From the NCBI RefSeq assembly GCF_008692195.1, contig NZ_RXOM01000060.1:1-64000 (forward strand): a stretch of DNA of 64,000 nucleotides. The letters run 5' to 3'. Both the position numbers and the translations under genes were made by a program. Numbering within the stretch: the stretch's first letter is position 1; each line of letters starts with the position of its first letter. The notes under the pieces are model-generated. The model did not search any database. It saw nothing but the letters and a program-made list of their open reading frames with translations, and was not told the origin of the DNA. The DNA is from Salegentibacter sp. R32 (GTDB lineage Bacteria > Bacteroidota > Bacteroidia > Flavobacteriales > Flavobacteriaceae). Positions 51,539 to 61,082 of the stretch are shown here, piece by piece.

Positions 51539-54500
51539 ATGATGAAAAAATTAATACCTCTAAGCTTGCTGCTATTTTGCTGCATACTGTATGCTCAAAA
51601 AGATGATGGTCGGGAAATCAATACCGAATTTGCCGAGAAAATCAACCATATTTTTGAGCCTTTGGAGAAAGAACGCGTCCCTCACGGTTTATTGCTGGAC
51701 TATGCTTTTGAGTTTACCGACTTGGCGGCCTATAATGGTAAGGTCACCGATACCAATGCCGTACATTTAGGGATCTATAAAGAAATATACAATACTTTGT
51801 TGATGGCTCAGGTAAAACGTGATAAAGAATATATGTATAATCCTGAAGAATTTAAAAGCCGGTGGAACAATTTACGTCAACTAAATAATCAGGCGGTTAC
51901 TTTTACCCCTCATATCGTGTTAAGCGGTTTGTATTATAAATATGCGAAAATAGCCGCTACGGCACTTGAAGAAGAAAAAATAAGGGTAGAAGATGACCAG
52001 ATACACGATGTATATCATAACGGGATTTGGCAAAACCCTTACGATGTTAAACCGACTTTTGCCATGAGTGCCCCGGTGATGAAAGTACAAGGCTTAACCG
52101 CCAATATTAGCTTGCCGGAAAGTTTATTTTATACCAACCAAAAAATTACGGTACAAAGCATTAGTGCTAATTTTGATGATGGCAAGGGTTACCAAAATAT
52201 AAGTTATGATACTCCCATTCAGGTAAAATACGATCAAGAAGGGATGTACACCTGGCTGTTTAGGTTACGCCTCACCAATGGTGAAGTGTTGGAAGCCCAT
52301 ACCAAAATGATTTTTAAAGCCAATCACATGATGGAAGAGCAGCAAGATTTATATGATACCGAACAGATTACCGCTACTAAAGGTTATTTAGGCGTGACCG
52401 GCACAGCCAGTTTGCAAATTATAGACAGGCATGGGGACGGACTCCAAAATCCTTTGATCATAGCGGAAGGTTTTGACCCTGCCCTTATGGAACCAGAAAG
52501 TGTATATGGTATTAATAATTTGATAACTTTTACAGAATCAACTTATTTAGGAGGAACCTTACCAAGCACTTTAAATCTTTACGATATTATTTATGTCAAC
52601 TGGGACGATAGTTTTGCGCCCATACAGCGCAATGCTTATGTATTAGAAGAAGTGATTAATTGGGTAAACCAAGAAAAAACCGGCAATAACCAAAATGTAG
52701 TGTTGGGCCAAAGTATGGGTGGGCTGGCAGCGCGTTACGCACTTAAAGATATGGAGAACGACCCCAACCAAGATCATGATACTTGGTTATATGCCAGTCA
52801 TGATGCCCCGCACCAAGGGGCAAATATCCCCTTGGGTTTTCAATATTTAGATAGGCATGTCTATAAACAATTTGTACAATCCCCATTACTGGAAAATCTT
52901 ATAGTAGGTATCGCAGATGGTGCGGCCGTGCTTTACGATGTACAGACCATGTTCGATGCTTATTCTGCCAGACAAATGCTTAAAAACTACGTAAATAATA
53001 ATTACCAAGTTAATAACCAAGTACATGAAGCTTGGCAAAATGAATTGAATCAAATGGGCTACCCCCAACAAACCAGAAATATAGCGCTGAGTAATGGTAA
53101 TAATTGTGCTTCTCCCCAGCCTTTTAATCCCGGTGACCAATTGTTCAAGGTAAAAGGAAGTGTGCGTAGTGGTTGGCTTTCAGATTTGTTATTAACGGTA
53201 TATCCACTAGCTAACACCATTATATGGGCAAGTACGGCAACCATTACTTATGAGCCTGGTTTTTTATTGGGCGTTTTACCGGGAAGCAATAAAATTAAAA
53301 CAGATTTTTGGGCCAAAGCACTACCACAGAGTGGAAGCGAACAGATTTATAGGGGGTTTATGTCCTATACAAAAAAGATACTTTGGGCTATCCCTATTAC
53401 TGTACATATTACTAACAAAAATTTTAATTCCCCCTCTAACACACTGCCTTTTGACTATTATACCGGAGGTAAATATGAAACCCCGGTAAGTATTGATAAT
53501 GATAGTTATCAAAATGCCCTTGTTCAATATAGTATAGAAGGGAATATGCAGGAATCTTTCTCTTTTGTACCCACTCCAAGTGCTTTAGATGTGGGAGAAG
53601 GTGATGTTACTTTAAATGATAATGATTATCAAACTATTTATGCGGCAACGGCACCTCCTGCAGCCCCAAAAAATATCCCTTTCAATAATTTTGCAACCTC
53701 CTACAATGATTCTTCCATTAACGAAGTACATATTTCGTTTAACACCCGTAACGGAAATTGGTTGGCAGATGAGTTGGAAAATGATCCTGAAGTTTCAGAT
53801 TGTTCCCTCTTTTGTGATATTGATCCTAGTATTGCAGGAAATTCTACCATATGTGATACAAATACATATCAGCTTTCCGATAGTGCCAATGGTTTAATAA
53901 GAGCTAATTGGAGTATTATAGAGGGAGGGGATTTAATAAGTTTTCAAACTCATAATCAAGGTGAAAGTATAAGTCTTACTGCTCTTAGTGAAGAGACAGG
54001 ATATGTCACTCTCCAAGCAAGAATAGGTAGTGAATTTTGTAGAAATGTTATAGTTAAAACTAAAAAACTTTTTGTAGGTGATCCAGAAGTTGGTGTACAA
54101 CGTTTAACTACACAAGAGTACTGTGACATTAAATATCATTATCTTTTTTTTAAAGCAAATTCAACCTCAACTTTGGTAAGTTATCAATGGCTTTACCCTA
54201 TTAACCTTCCAAGTATACAGGTATATGAAGAGGGGAATATTTTAAGGTTAGGGGTGCCCAAAAACGATTATAATGATTTTGCAGTAAGTGTGCAGGTTGA
54301 AAATGATTGTAACACTGGTTACGGATATTGGGAAGGAGACATAATTCAATGTAATTCTTCGCAAAGCAGCCGAATGGCAACTGAAGATGTCTTGGTTACT
54401 CCTAATCCAAACAATACAGGAGAGAGTGTATCTGTAAGTTTACAGAATAACATGAATAATATTATAATTGAAAAGATAGAAGTTTATGATTTAGTTGGAC

Positions 54501-54634
54501 AAACAAGATTTTCCCAAACTTATAATGGGAGTTCTGTTAACATAAATAGTCTTAATTTGTCTCAAGGAAATTATATCCTAAATGTTTTTACATCTGATAA
54601 TGAAGTTTATCAAAAATTAATAATTATAGAGTAA
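51539..54634 (+). CDS. Secreted lipase/alpha-beta hydrolase with type IX sorting domain
   Basis: 1031 residues. Signal peptide MMKKLIPLSLLLFCCILYAQ. Residues about 280-560 form an alpha/beta hydrolase: IIAEGFDPA, then IIYVNWDDSF, and the nucleophile elbow VVLGQSMGGLAARYAL with Ser392. The C-terminal about 80 residues (VLVTPNPNNTGESVSVS...IEVYDLVGQTRFSQ...GNYILNVFT) are a type A sorting domain (PNP...G.Y.L.V), directing export by the type IX system and anchoring at the cell surface. A PKD-like beta domain probably fills 790-940. Substrate unknown: lipid or ester. Second ATG at 51542 is equally possible. AT content rises after about 53.8 kb. Confidence 0.85.
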   Translation: MMKKLIPLSLLLFCCILYAQKDDGREINTEFAEKINHIFEPLEKERVPHGLLLDYAFEFTDLAAYNGKVTDTNAVHLGIYKEIYNTLLMAQVKRDKEYMYNPEEFKSRWNNLRQLNNQAVTFTPHIVLSGLYYKYAKIAATALEEEKIRVEDDQIHDVYHNGIWQNPYDVKPTFAMSAPVMKVQGLTANISLPESLFYTNQKITVQSISANFDDGKGYQNISYDTPIQVKYDQEGMYTWLFRLRLTNGEVLEAHTKMIFKANHMMEEQQDLYDTEQITATKGYLGVTGTASLQIIDRHGDGLQNPLIIAEGFDPALMEPESVYGINNLITFTESTYLGGTLPSTLNLYDIIYVNWDDSFAPIQRNAYVLEEVINWVNQEKTGNNQNVVLGQSMGGLAARYALKDMENDPNQDHDTWLYASHDAPHQGANIPLGFQYLDRHVYKQFVQSPLLENLIVGIADGAAVLYDVQTMFDAYSARQMLKNYVNNNYQVNNQVHEAWQNELNQMGYPQQTRNIALSNGNNCASPQPFNPGDQLFKVKGSVRSGWLSDLLLTVYPLANTIIWASTATITYEPGFLLGVLPGSNKIKTDFWAKALPQSGSEQIYRGFMSYTKKILWAIPITVHITNKNFNSPSNTLPFDYYTGGKYETPVSIDNDSYQNALVQYSIEGNMQESFSFVPTPSALDVGEGDVTLNDNDYQTIYAATAPPAAPKNIPFNNFATSYNDSSINEVHISFNTRNGNWLADELENDPEVSDCSLFCDIDPSIAGNSTICDTNTYQLSDSANGLIRANWSIIEGGDLISFQTHNQGESISLTALSEETGYVTLQARIGSEFCRNVIVKTKKLFVGDPEVGVQRLTTQEYCDIKYHYLFFKANSTSTLVSYQWLYPINLPSIQVYEEGNILRLGVPKNDYNDFAVSVQVENDCNTGYGYWEGDIIQCNSSQSSRMATEDVLVTPNPNNTGESVSVSLQNNMNNIIIEKIEVYDLVGQTRFSQTYNGSSVNINSLNLSQGNYILNVFTSDNEVYQKLIIIE

Positions 54635-54658
54635 TTATTAATATGATTAGCTCTAAAC

Positions 54659-54692
54659 AAACCGAATGTCAACACATTCGGTTTTTTGTTTT
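54659..54692 (+). terminator. Rho-independent terminator of the lipase gene
   Basis: AAACCGAATGT/ACATTCGGTTT, an 11-bp perfect stem with a CAAC loop, then TTTGTTTTT. Confidence 0.9.
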
Positions 54693-54725
54693 TACATCCC
54701 ATTAGGAAGATGGCTAATGAAGTTT

Positions 54726-54733
54726 TATCTTTG
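54726..54733 (+). promoter_or_regulatory. -7 box of the cyclophilin-FKBP gene
   Basis: TATCTTTG, an exact TAnnTTTG match 20 bp before the ATG at 54754, implying a very short leader. No -33 match at 19 bp. Confidence 0.45.
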
Positions 54734-54753
54734 TCTTTTCAAAAAATAGACAA

Positions 54754-55686
54754 ATGGAAAACGGATTATACGCAAAATTCAATACTTCAAAAGGAGAAAT
54801 TTTAGTCAAATTGCATCATGATAAAACGCCGGGAACGGTTGGGAACTTCGTTGCTTTAGCTGAAGGAAACCAACCCAATGAAGCTAAAAAAGAAGGAGAA
54901 GCTTATTACGATGGATTATCGTTTCATCGAGTCATCCCTAATTTTATGATTCAAGGAGGTGACCCTGATGGAAGTGGTGCCGGCGGACCAGGTTATCAAT
55001 TTGATGATGAAATTCACCCGGATTTAAAACATGATAAACCGGGAATTCTGTCGATGGCCAATGCAGGACCGGGAACCAATGGGAGTCAGTTTTTTATTAC
55101 CCACGTAGAAACTCCTTGGTTAGACGGGAAACATACGGTTTTTGGTGAAGTGGTAGAAGGACAAGAAATTGTAAATGAAGTAGCGCAAGGCGACAAAATG
55201 GAAAGCGTAACGATTGAAAGAGTAGGCGAAGAGGCTGAAAACTTTGATGCCACTAAAGCTTTTGAAACCTTTCATGCTGAAAAAGCTAAACGTGAAGCGG
55301 AAGCTAAGAAAAGAGAAGAAAAAGCCTTAGCAAAAATCACTCAAGGTTTTACTAAAACAGATAGTGGTTTGTTTTATAAAATCACTAAAAAAGGAGAAGG
55401 AAAACAAGCTGAGAAAGGAAAACCAGTAAAAGTTCATTACCGTGGAAAATTAACCGATGGAACTGTGTTTGATTCTTCTTTCAAAAGAAACCAACCTATT
55501 GAATTTCCAGTAGGTGTAGGTCATGTGATTGCCGGTTGGGATGAAGGGATTTTATTATTAGCTGAAGGTGACCAAGCAAGTTTTGTGATCCCATCGCATT
55601 TAGGTTATGGAGAGAGAGGGGCCGGTGGAGTAATTCCACCCAACGCTACTTTGATTTTTGATGTAGAATTAGTAGAAGCTAAATAA
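54754..55686 (+). CDS. Dual-domain peptidyl-prolyl isomerase (cyclophilin-FKBP fusion)
   Basis: 310 residues with two unrelated prolyl-isomerase folds. Cyclophilin at about 5-165: [20 protein letters not shown] (with the catalytic Arg), [10 protein letters not shown] and [14 protein letters not shown] charged helical linker at about 170-200 ([20 protein letters not shown]) leads to FKBP at about 215-310: [59 protein letters not shown]. No signal peptide, so cytoplasmic. Cyclophilin-FKBP fusions are known from a few bacteria and protists. Own promoter and terminator. Confidence 0.93.
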   Translation: MENGLYAKFNTSKGEILVKLHHDKTPGTVGNFVALAEGNQPNEAKKEGEAYYDGLSFHRVIPNFMIQGGDPDGSGAGGPGYQFDDEIHPDLKHDKPGILSMANAGPGTNGSQFFITHVETPWLDGKHTVFGEVVEGQEIVNEVAQGDKMESVTIERVGEEAENFDATKAFETFHAEKAKREAEAKKREEKALAKITQGFTKTDSGLFYKITKKGEGKQAEKGKPVKVHYRGKLTDGTVFDSSFKRNQPIEFPVGVGHVIAGWDEGILLLAEGDQASFVIPSHLGYGERGAGGVIPPNATLIFDVELVEAK

Positions 55687-55710
55687 AATTATATAAAAAA
55701 CTTAAAAAAG

Positions 55711-55750
55711 AAAAACCTCAAAGTGAATGCTTTGAGGTTTTTCTTTTTTA
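55711..55750. terminator. Bidirectional terminator between the PPIase and peroxiredoxin genes
   Basis: AAAAACCTCAAAG/CTTTGAGGTTTTT, a 13-bp stem with a TGAATG loop; A-run before and TTCTTTTTT after serve both directions. Confidence 0.88.
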
Positions 55751-55781
55751 ACAGAATGACACTGCTTCCATTTGTTATAAA

Positions 55782-56420
55782 TTAATCTTCCGGTTGAGAA
55801 GTCATTCTTAAATAAGGTTTCACTTCTTTAAATCCTTTAGGGAATAATTTTTCAGCTTCTTCATTAGAAACCGATGGGCTTATCACTACATCTTCTCCAT
55901 GTTTCCAGTTAGCGGGAGTAGCTACCTTCTTATAAGCGGTTAATTGTAAAGAATCTATCACCCGAAGTAATTCTTCAAAATTTCTTCCGGTACTTGGTGG
56001 GTAAGTAAGTGTTAACTTCACTTTCTTATCCGGACTAATGATGAAAACAGACCTCACGGTTGCTTTGTTGTCTTCATTAGGATGAATCATTCCGTAAAGA
56101 CTGGAAACATTTTTGTCTTCATCGGCAATGATTGGGTAGTTGAGCTTTACGTTTTGGGTTTCTTCAATATCTTTCACCCAACCTTTATGCGATTCTAAAT
56201 CGTCTACACTCAGCGCAATTACTTTGGTGTTTCGCTTATCAAATTCTGGTTTGTAGTTGGCAACCGTTCCTAATTCTGTCGTACAAACCGGTGTGTAATC
56301 TGAAGGGTGAGAAAAAAGCACTCCCCAGCTATCTCCTAAATAATCGTAAAAATTTAATTTCCCTTCGGTTGTTTCCGCATCAAAATTCGGGGCGGTATCG
56401 CCTAATCTTAAATCACTCAT
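55782..56420 (-). CDS. 1-Cys peroxiredoxin (Prx6-like)
   Basis: 212 residues. The peroxidatic motif SHPSDYTPVCTTELG carries Cys46, and the C-terminal Prx6-type extension includes TPANWKHGEDVVISPSVSNE. R-V-I-D-S-L-Q and YPPSTGRNFEELLR are typical. No resolving Cys is apparent. Reduces peroxides in the cytoplasm. Single-gene unit, convergent with the PPIase gene. Confidence 0.93.
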   Translation of the reverse strand: MSDLRLGDTAPNFDAETTEGKLNFYDYLGDSWGVLFSHPSDYTPVCTTELGTVANYKPEFDKRNTKVIALSVDDLESHKGWVKDIEETQNVKLNYPIIADEDKNVSSLYGMIHPNEDNKATVRSVFIISPDKKVKLTLTYPPSTGRNFEELLRVIDSLQLTAYKKVATPANWKHGEDVVISPSVSNEEAEKLFPKGFKEVKPYLRMTSQPED

Positions 56421-56523
56421 AATATTTCAATTTTTTATTAGTAATATAAATTTAAAAATTATAACGCTACTATTTCTAATTGAAGCATTGTTTTGAGCTA
56501 CTTTAGCATAAGATTAACTGATG

Positions 56524-57087
56524 CTAATTTTCAGGCTTCCATTTAATGCCACAGCCTAAACTCGGTTTTTGTATTTCAGCCACTTTTCGGTTGTTTAGAA
56601 TAGCATCCAAGGCTTCCCGAATGCTTCTACCGGTAACAGGAATTCCATTTTGAGGTCTGGAATCGTCTAATTGTCCGTGGTAAACCAATTTTAAATCGCC
56701 ATCAAACACATAAAAATCCGGTGTACAAGCTGCTTGGTAAGCTTTAGCTATTTCTTGGGTTTCATCATATAAATAAGGGAAAGTAAAGTTATGCTTTCTG
56801 GCATTTTCGTGCATGAGCTTGGGATGATCTTCAGGATAATTTTCAACATCGTTGCTAGAAATAGCCACAAAACCAAAACCTAATACGCGGTAATCGTTGG
56901 CTAATCTTACAATTTCTTCATTCACATGTTTTACAAACGGACAGTGATTGCAAATAAACATGACAATGGTTCCTTTTTCACCTTTTACATCATATAGGTT
57001 TACTAAATTATTGGTGACGCTGTCCCGAAGTTCAAACTCAGGTGCTTTTGTGCCTAAATCTATATCTATAGAATATGTTCTTGCCAT
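56524..57087 (-). CDS. Thioredoxin-like/AhpC-TSA family protein
   Basis: 187 residues from ATG 57087 (MARTYSIDIDLGTKAPEFEL); the frame opens eight codons upstream but the ATG fits the family. Motif MFICNHCPFVKHVNEEI gives Cys46-x-x-Cys49, followed by VAISSNDVENYPEDHPKLM and YQAACTPDFYVFDGDLKLVY, the form found in a widespread 'redoxin' group that carries CNHCPFV. Cytoplasmic redox protein of unknown partner. Divergent from the CsaA-like gene. Confidence 0.88.
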   Translation of the reverse strand: MARTYSIDIDLGTKAPEFELRDSVTNNLVNLYDVKGEKGTIVMFICNHCPFVKHVNEEIVRLANDYRVLGFGFVAISSNDVENYPEDHPKLMHENARKHNFTFPYLYDETQEIAKAYQAACTPDFYVFDGDLKLVYHGQLDDSRPQNGIPVTGRSIREALDAILNNRKVAEIQKPSLGCGIKWKPEN

Positions 57088-57174
57088 TATTATTTTAAAT
57101 TTGAACAACAAATTACTAAAAATTGAAGAATTACTGAAGTCGTTTCAGCTGAAAATTCAACTAAAAAAGAAAGT

Positions 57175-57513
57175 ATGGAAAATGAATTGAGTTGGCAGGA
57201 TTTTGCTAAAGTAGATATGCGCGTAGGGACTATTATTGAAGTGAATGATTTTCCGGAAGTAAGAAAACCGGCTTATCAATTAAAGATTGATTTTGGTAAG
57301 GAAATAGGAATCAGAAAAACTTCAGCACAAATTACGAAGCGCTATACAAAAGAAGATTTACAAGGGAAGCAAACCATTGCCGTGATTAACTTTCCCAAAA
57401 AACAAATCGCCAATTTTATGAGCGAATGTTTATTGTTAGGTGCTGTAAATAATGATGAAGTCACTATAATTCAGCCGGAAGCGAAGATTCCGAACGGGTT
57501 GAAAATTAGCTAA
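57175..57513 (+). CDS. csaA: tRNA-binding domain protein (CsaA-like)
   Basis: 112 residues: a single OB-fold EMAP-II/CsaA domain. FAKVDMRVGTIIEVNDFPEV, then PAYQLKIDFGKEIGIRKTSA, KQIANFMSECLLLGA and PNGLKIS match CsaA closely. In Bacillus CsaA has export-chaperone activity; the domain binds tRNA-like structures. Soluble, likely a dimer. Ends at a bidirectional terminator shared with the DUF3276 gene. Confidence 0.9.
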   Translation: MENELSWQDFAKVDMRVGTIIEVNDFPEVRKPAYQLKIDFGKEIGIRKTSAQITKRYTKEDLQGKQTIAVINFPKKQIANFMSECLLLGAVNNDEVTIIQPEAKIPNGLKIS

Positions 57514-57519
57514 AAAATA

Positions 57520-57550
57520 AAAAAGCCGCTAAATTTTAGCGGCTTTTTGA
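57520..57550. terminator. Bidirectional terminator between csaA and the DUF3276 gene
   Basis: AAAAAGCCGCTAAA/TTTAGCGGCTTTTT, near-perfect stem with flanking A- and T-runs. Confidence 0.88.
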
Positions 57551-57558
57551 GTATTATT

Positions 57559-57927
57559 TTAGATATCGTCAAAACTTACATCGGTAAATTTTTCAGCTGG
57601 TTTTTCTTCCCCGTTGCTGTCATAATCTTTTTTAAAGTCTTTTTGGTGGCGCTCGCTAATAACTTCTTCTCCTTTTTCATTAACAATAAAAGAAGTTACT
57701 TCATCTAACATTTCAGCAAAACCTTCAAAATCTTCTTTGTAAAGATAAATCTTGTGTTTTTTGTAGTAAAAAGATCCATCTTCATTGGTGAATTTTTTAC
57801 TTTCTGTAATCGTTAGGTAATAATCATTAGCTTTGGTTGCTCTAACATCAAAGAAATACGTGCGTCTTCCCGCTCTTAATACTTTAGAATATATTTCTTC
57901 TTTCTGCATCGTTCCGTTATCGCTCAT
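57559..57927 (-). CDS. DUF3276 (PUR-alpha-like) nucleic-acid-binding protein
   Basis: 122 residues. IYSKVLRAGRRTYFFDVRAT (12-31), YYLTITESKKFTNEDGSFYY and KHKIYLYKEDFEGFAEMLDE match the Bacteroidota and Borrelia PUR-repeat family, small proteins that bind single-stranded DNA or RNA. Acidic C-terminal tail (GEEKPAEKFTDVSFDDI). Its position beside an MsbA-like gene is common in flavobacteria. Role presumably regulatory, not shown. Confidence 0.88.
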   Translation of the reverse strand: MSDNGTMQKEEIYSKVLRAGRRTYFFDVRATKANDYYLTITESKKFTNEDGSFYYKKHKIYLYKEDFEGFAEMLDEVTSFIVNEKGEEVISERHQKDFKKDYDSNGEEKPAEKFTDVSFDDI

Positions 57928-58003
57928 AATCGAAAATTAAATTGGTTTAATTTTTATAGGTGTTGTCAAAAATCTTAAAAAAATTAACATCTACCAAGAA
58001 AAA

Positions 58004-59767
58004 TTAATTTTCTTTTTCACTTAGTTGTTTTAAATACAACTCTTTGTAGTAACCATCTTCTTTTACTAATTGATTGTGAGCTCCTTGCTGAACTATTTTT
58101 CCTTCTTCCAATACAATGATTTTATCTGCATTTTTAGCTGAAGAAATACGGTGACTTACAATAATGGTGGTTTTCTGTGAAGAGATTTTGTGCAGGTTGC
58201 TTAAGATTTCTTCTTCAGTTTCAGTATCCACAGCTGAAAGGCAATCGTCAAATAATAATATTTGTGGATCCTGAATAACAGCCCTCGCAATGGAAACCCG
58301 TTGTTTTTGCCCGCCGGAAAGCGTGATTCCGCGTTCTCCCAATACGGTATCGTAACCTTTACTGAAACCAACAATGTTTTTGTGTACGGCGGCATTTTTA
58401 GCGGCTTCGATTACTTCTTTATCGGAGGCATCATTTTTACCAAACCGAATATTGTTTTTAATAGAATCGCTAAACAAAAATGCATCTTGGGGAACATAAC
58501 CAATTGCATTTCTTAGATTCTTCAAGTTGTATTGGTCAATGGGTTTTCCATCAACTAAAAGTTCACCTCCATTTTGTATATCGTATAACCTTCCAATCAA
58601 TTCTAAAATAGTCGATTTTCCCGCCCCTGTTTTTCCTATGATGGCTAGGGTTTCTCCAGAATTTATTTCAAAAGAAACATTTTTTAGAGCCGTAATATTG
58701 GTGTCGTCGTAAGTGAAAGAAACATTTTTAAATTCTACTTTTCCTTTGACCGGAGTAGTTTTAGCAGGGTGATAGTTTTTAATTTCCGGTTTCTCTTTTA
58801 AAAATTCATTGATTCGTTTTTGGGAAGCTTCGGCACGTTGTACCATATCTGCAATCCAACCAACGCTGGCTACCGGCCATGTGAGCATATTAACGTAGAG
58901 TAAAAATTCAACAATTACCCCAAAATTTTCAATCTCTCCATTAATAACGCGTTGACCACCAATGTACACGACGAGAATGTTACTCCCGCCAATTAATAAT
59001 GCCATTAACGGGAAGAAAAAAGCTTGTACTTTAACAAGGTCTATATTTTTTTCCCTACTGGTGTTGGCTAAATCTACAAATCCGCTATTAGTCTGGCTTT
59101 CCAAAACATAAGATTTGATCACTGAAATTCCACTAAAACTTTCTTGGGTGAAGGTGCTTAATTTCGACAAATATTCTTGTACAATTGTGCTTCGCTCATT
59201 TATGGCTCGGCTCAATTTGTAAATAGCAAAAGAGAGTACAGGGAATGGCGCAATGGTGTAAAGGGTAAGTAATGGGGCTTTACTTATCATATAAGCGAGC
59301 ACCACAAAAAACATGGTAACTGTGGCTACACTGTTCATTAAAGCGGGGCCAAAATACATGCGCACGCGAGAAACGTCTTCACTAATACGGTTCATTAAAT
59401 CGCCCGTTCTGTTTTTCTTATAAAAATTAAGTGAAAGATTTTGGTATTGTTGGTAGACTTCATTTTTAAGGTCGTATTCAATATGCCGGGAAACTACAAT
59501 AAAAGTCTGTCGCATTAAAAAAGTAAACAATCCGGAGAGTAAGGCAGCTCCTAAAATGTAAAGGATGTTAATAGATAATTCAGATTTCACCTGAGAAATT
59601 TCTGTAATTTCCCCATTTACATAACGTTCAATAACATTGGTAGAATCTCCTATAAATTGTGGAACGTAAACTGCAAATATTCTAGCTGCGACCGTAATGA
59701 CCAAGCCCAAAAGCATTTGCCATTTATATTTTTTGAAAAATTTATTAAGATATTGTAATTCTTTCAT
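58004..59767 (-). CDS. MsbA-like ABC transporter, membrane-ATPase fusion
   Basis: About 587 residues: six membrane helices in the first 320 residues, then the ATPase domain with Walker A AIIGKTGAGKSTI, signature TLSGGQKQRVSIARAV, Walker B ILLFDDCLSAVDTETEE and H-loop IIVSHRI. Half-size exporter, active as a homodimer; lipid A or a lipophilic compound is the likely cargo. Upstream in-frame ATG (59782) and TTG (59785) exist, but MKELQYLNKFFKKYKWQML from 59767 looks right. The D-loop carries DDC in place of the more usual DEA, as in many multidrug-type exporters. Confidence 0.93.
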   Translation of the reverse strand: MKELQYLNKFFKKYKWQMLLGLVITVAARIFAVYVPQFIGDSTNVIERYVNGEITEISQVKSELSINILYILGAALLSGLFTFLMRQTFIVVSRHIEYDLKNEVYQQYQNLSLNFYKKNRTGDLMNRISEDVSRVRMYFGPALMNSVATVTMFFVVLAYMISKAPLLTLYTIAPFPVLSFAIYKLSRAINERSTIVQEYLSKLSTFTQESFSGISVIKSYVLESQTNSGFVDLANTSREKNIDLVKVQAFFFPLMALLIGGSNILVVYIGGQRVINGEIENFGVIVEFLLYVNMLTWPVASVGWIADMVQRAEASQKRINEFLKEKPEIKNYHPAKTTPVKGKVEFKNVSFTYDDTNITALKNVSFEINSGETLAIIGKTGAGKSTILELIGRLYDIQNGGELLVDGKPIDQYNLKNLRNAIGYVPQDAFLFSDSIKNNIRFGKNDASDKEVIEAAKNAAVHKNIVGFSKGYDTVLGERGITLSGGQKQRVSIARAVIQDPQILLFDDCLSAVDTETEEEILSNLHKISSQKTTIIVSHRISSAKNADKIIVLEEGKIVQQGAHNQLVKEDGYYKELYLKQLSEKEN

Positions 59768-59841
59768 AAAACTGAAAAACATCAAAATTATTAAGTCTTC
59801 ATTTTTTGATCTTAAAAATACTTTTAAATTGAAAAATTAAT

Positions 59842-59849
59842 TATTTTTG
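59842..59849 (+). promoter_or_regulatory. -7 box of the amino-acid dehydrogenase gene
   Basis: TATTTTTG, exact TAnnTTTG match, 47 bp before the ATG at 59896. Confidence 0.45.
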
Positions 59850-59895
59850 CGCTTAATTTTATTAATTTAATAATTCAACTTAATTAATACAGCTT

Positions 59896-60987
59896 ATGAA
59901 TGCTGAAATTTTAAAAGCAAATGAATTAAAAAAAGTCGCTCCGGTTTTCGGGCAACTTTCTTTTGATAACCACGAACAAGTGGTTTTTTGTAACGACAAA
60001 GATACGGGTTTAAAAGCAATAATTGGAATTCATAATACAAATTTAGGACCTGCATTGGGAGGTACACGTATGTGGAATTATGCAAGTGAATATGATGCTT
60101 TAAATGATGTACTTCGACTTTCTCGCGGAATGAGTTTTAAAAGTGCAATTACCGGTTTAAATCTTGGTGGGGGAAAAGCTGTAATTATTGGCGATGCAAA
60201 AACACAAAAATCTCCTGCATTAATGCGAAGGTTTGGTGAGTTTGTGCATTCATTAAGCGGAAAATACATTACTGCGGAAGACGTAGGGATGGAAACAGAA
60301 GATATGGATACCGTAAGAGAAGTAACTCCTTTTGTAGCAGGTATTTCTGAAGAGAAAGGAGGTTCTGGAAATCCTTCCCCTATTACAGCTTACGGAGTTT
60401 TTATGGGAATGAAAGCTGCTGCTAAATACAAATTTGGTAACGATAATCTAGCCGGTAAAAAAGTATTGGTGCAAGGTATTGGCCACGTTGGTGAAACCTT
60501 GGTGAAATATATAACTGAAGAAGGAGGGGAAGTAATTATAGCCGATATCAACCAAGAGCGATTAGCAGAAGTAAGCGCAAAGTACGGAGCTACTATTTTG
60601 GAAGGTGATAATTTGTACGGTCTAGAGGTAGATATTTATGCGCCTTGTGCTTTAGGAGCTACTTTAAACGATCAAACCATTTCACAATTAAAAGCAAAAG
60701 TAGTTGCCGGCGCTGCCAACAACCAATTAGCAGACGAGTTAATTCATGGTGAATTACTTCAGCAAAAAGGAATTGTATACGCTCCGGATTTCTTGATTAA
60801 TGCCGGGGGGATTATTAATGTTTATGCAGAATTGGTGAAGTATGATAAATCGGAAATTATGAGAAAAACTGAAAATATTTATAATACTACTTTAGAAATT
60901 TTAGCCAAAGCAGAGCTTGAAAATATGACCACTCATCAAGCAGCATTACAGATTGCTAAGAACAGAATTTTAGCAGCTAAAAAATAA
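59896..60987 (+). CDS. Leucine/valine dehydrogenase (Glu/Leu/Phe/Val family)
   Basis: 363 residues. GLNLGGGKAVIIGDAK carries the catalytic Lys94. GPALGGTRMWNYASEYDALN binds substrate, VLVQGIGHVGETLVKYITEE is the NAD-binding loop, and the C-terminus is APDFLINAGGIINVYAEL. Length and the DVGM/ALGGTR pattern fit leucine dehydrogenase, not glutamate dehydrogenase. Oxidative deamination of branched-chain amino acids; provides precursors for branched fatty acids common in flavobacteria. Monocistronic, with a terminator before nusB. Confidence 0.92.
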   Translation: MNAEILKANELKKVAPVFGQLSFDNHEQVVFCNDKDTGLKAIIGIHNTNLGPALGGTRMWNYASEYDALNDVLRLSRGMSFKSAITGLNLGGGKAVIIGDAKTQKSPALMRRFGEFVHSLSGKYITAEDVGMETEDMDTVREVTPFVAGISEEKGGSGNPSPITAYGVFMGMKAAAKYKFGNDNLAGKKVLVQGIGHVGETLVKYITEEGGEVIIADINQERLAEVSAKYGATILEGDNLYGLEVDIYAPCALGATLNDQTISQLKAKVVAGAANNQLADELIHGELLQQKGIVYAPDFLINAGGIINVYAELVKYDKSEIMRKTENIYNTTLEILAKAELENMTTHQAALQIAKNRILAAKK

Positions 60988-61022
60988 ATTTATAATAAGA
61001 TTTAAAACCATAAATAAAATTC

Positions 61023-61030
61023 TATTTTTG
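61023..61030 (+). promoter_or_regulatory. Probable -7 box of nusB, abutting a hairpin
   Basis: TATTTTTG matches TAnnTTTG; transcription would begin at about 61037, inside the hairpin at 61033-61057. The ATG follows at 61083. Confidence 0.4.
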
Positions 61031-61032
61031 CA

Positions 61033-61057
61033 GGGCGAAACTTTTTCGCCCTTTTTT
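61033..61057 (+). terminator. Rho-independent terminator before nusB
   Basis: GGGCGAAA/TTTCGCCC stem with a 3-nt loop, then TTTTTT. It ends the amino-acid dehydrogenase transcript. Confidence 0.85.
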
Positions 61058-61082
61058 AATTTTAAAATGTTCTTTAAAAGCT

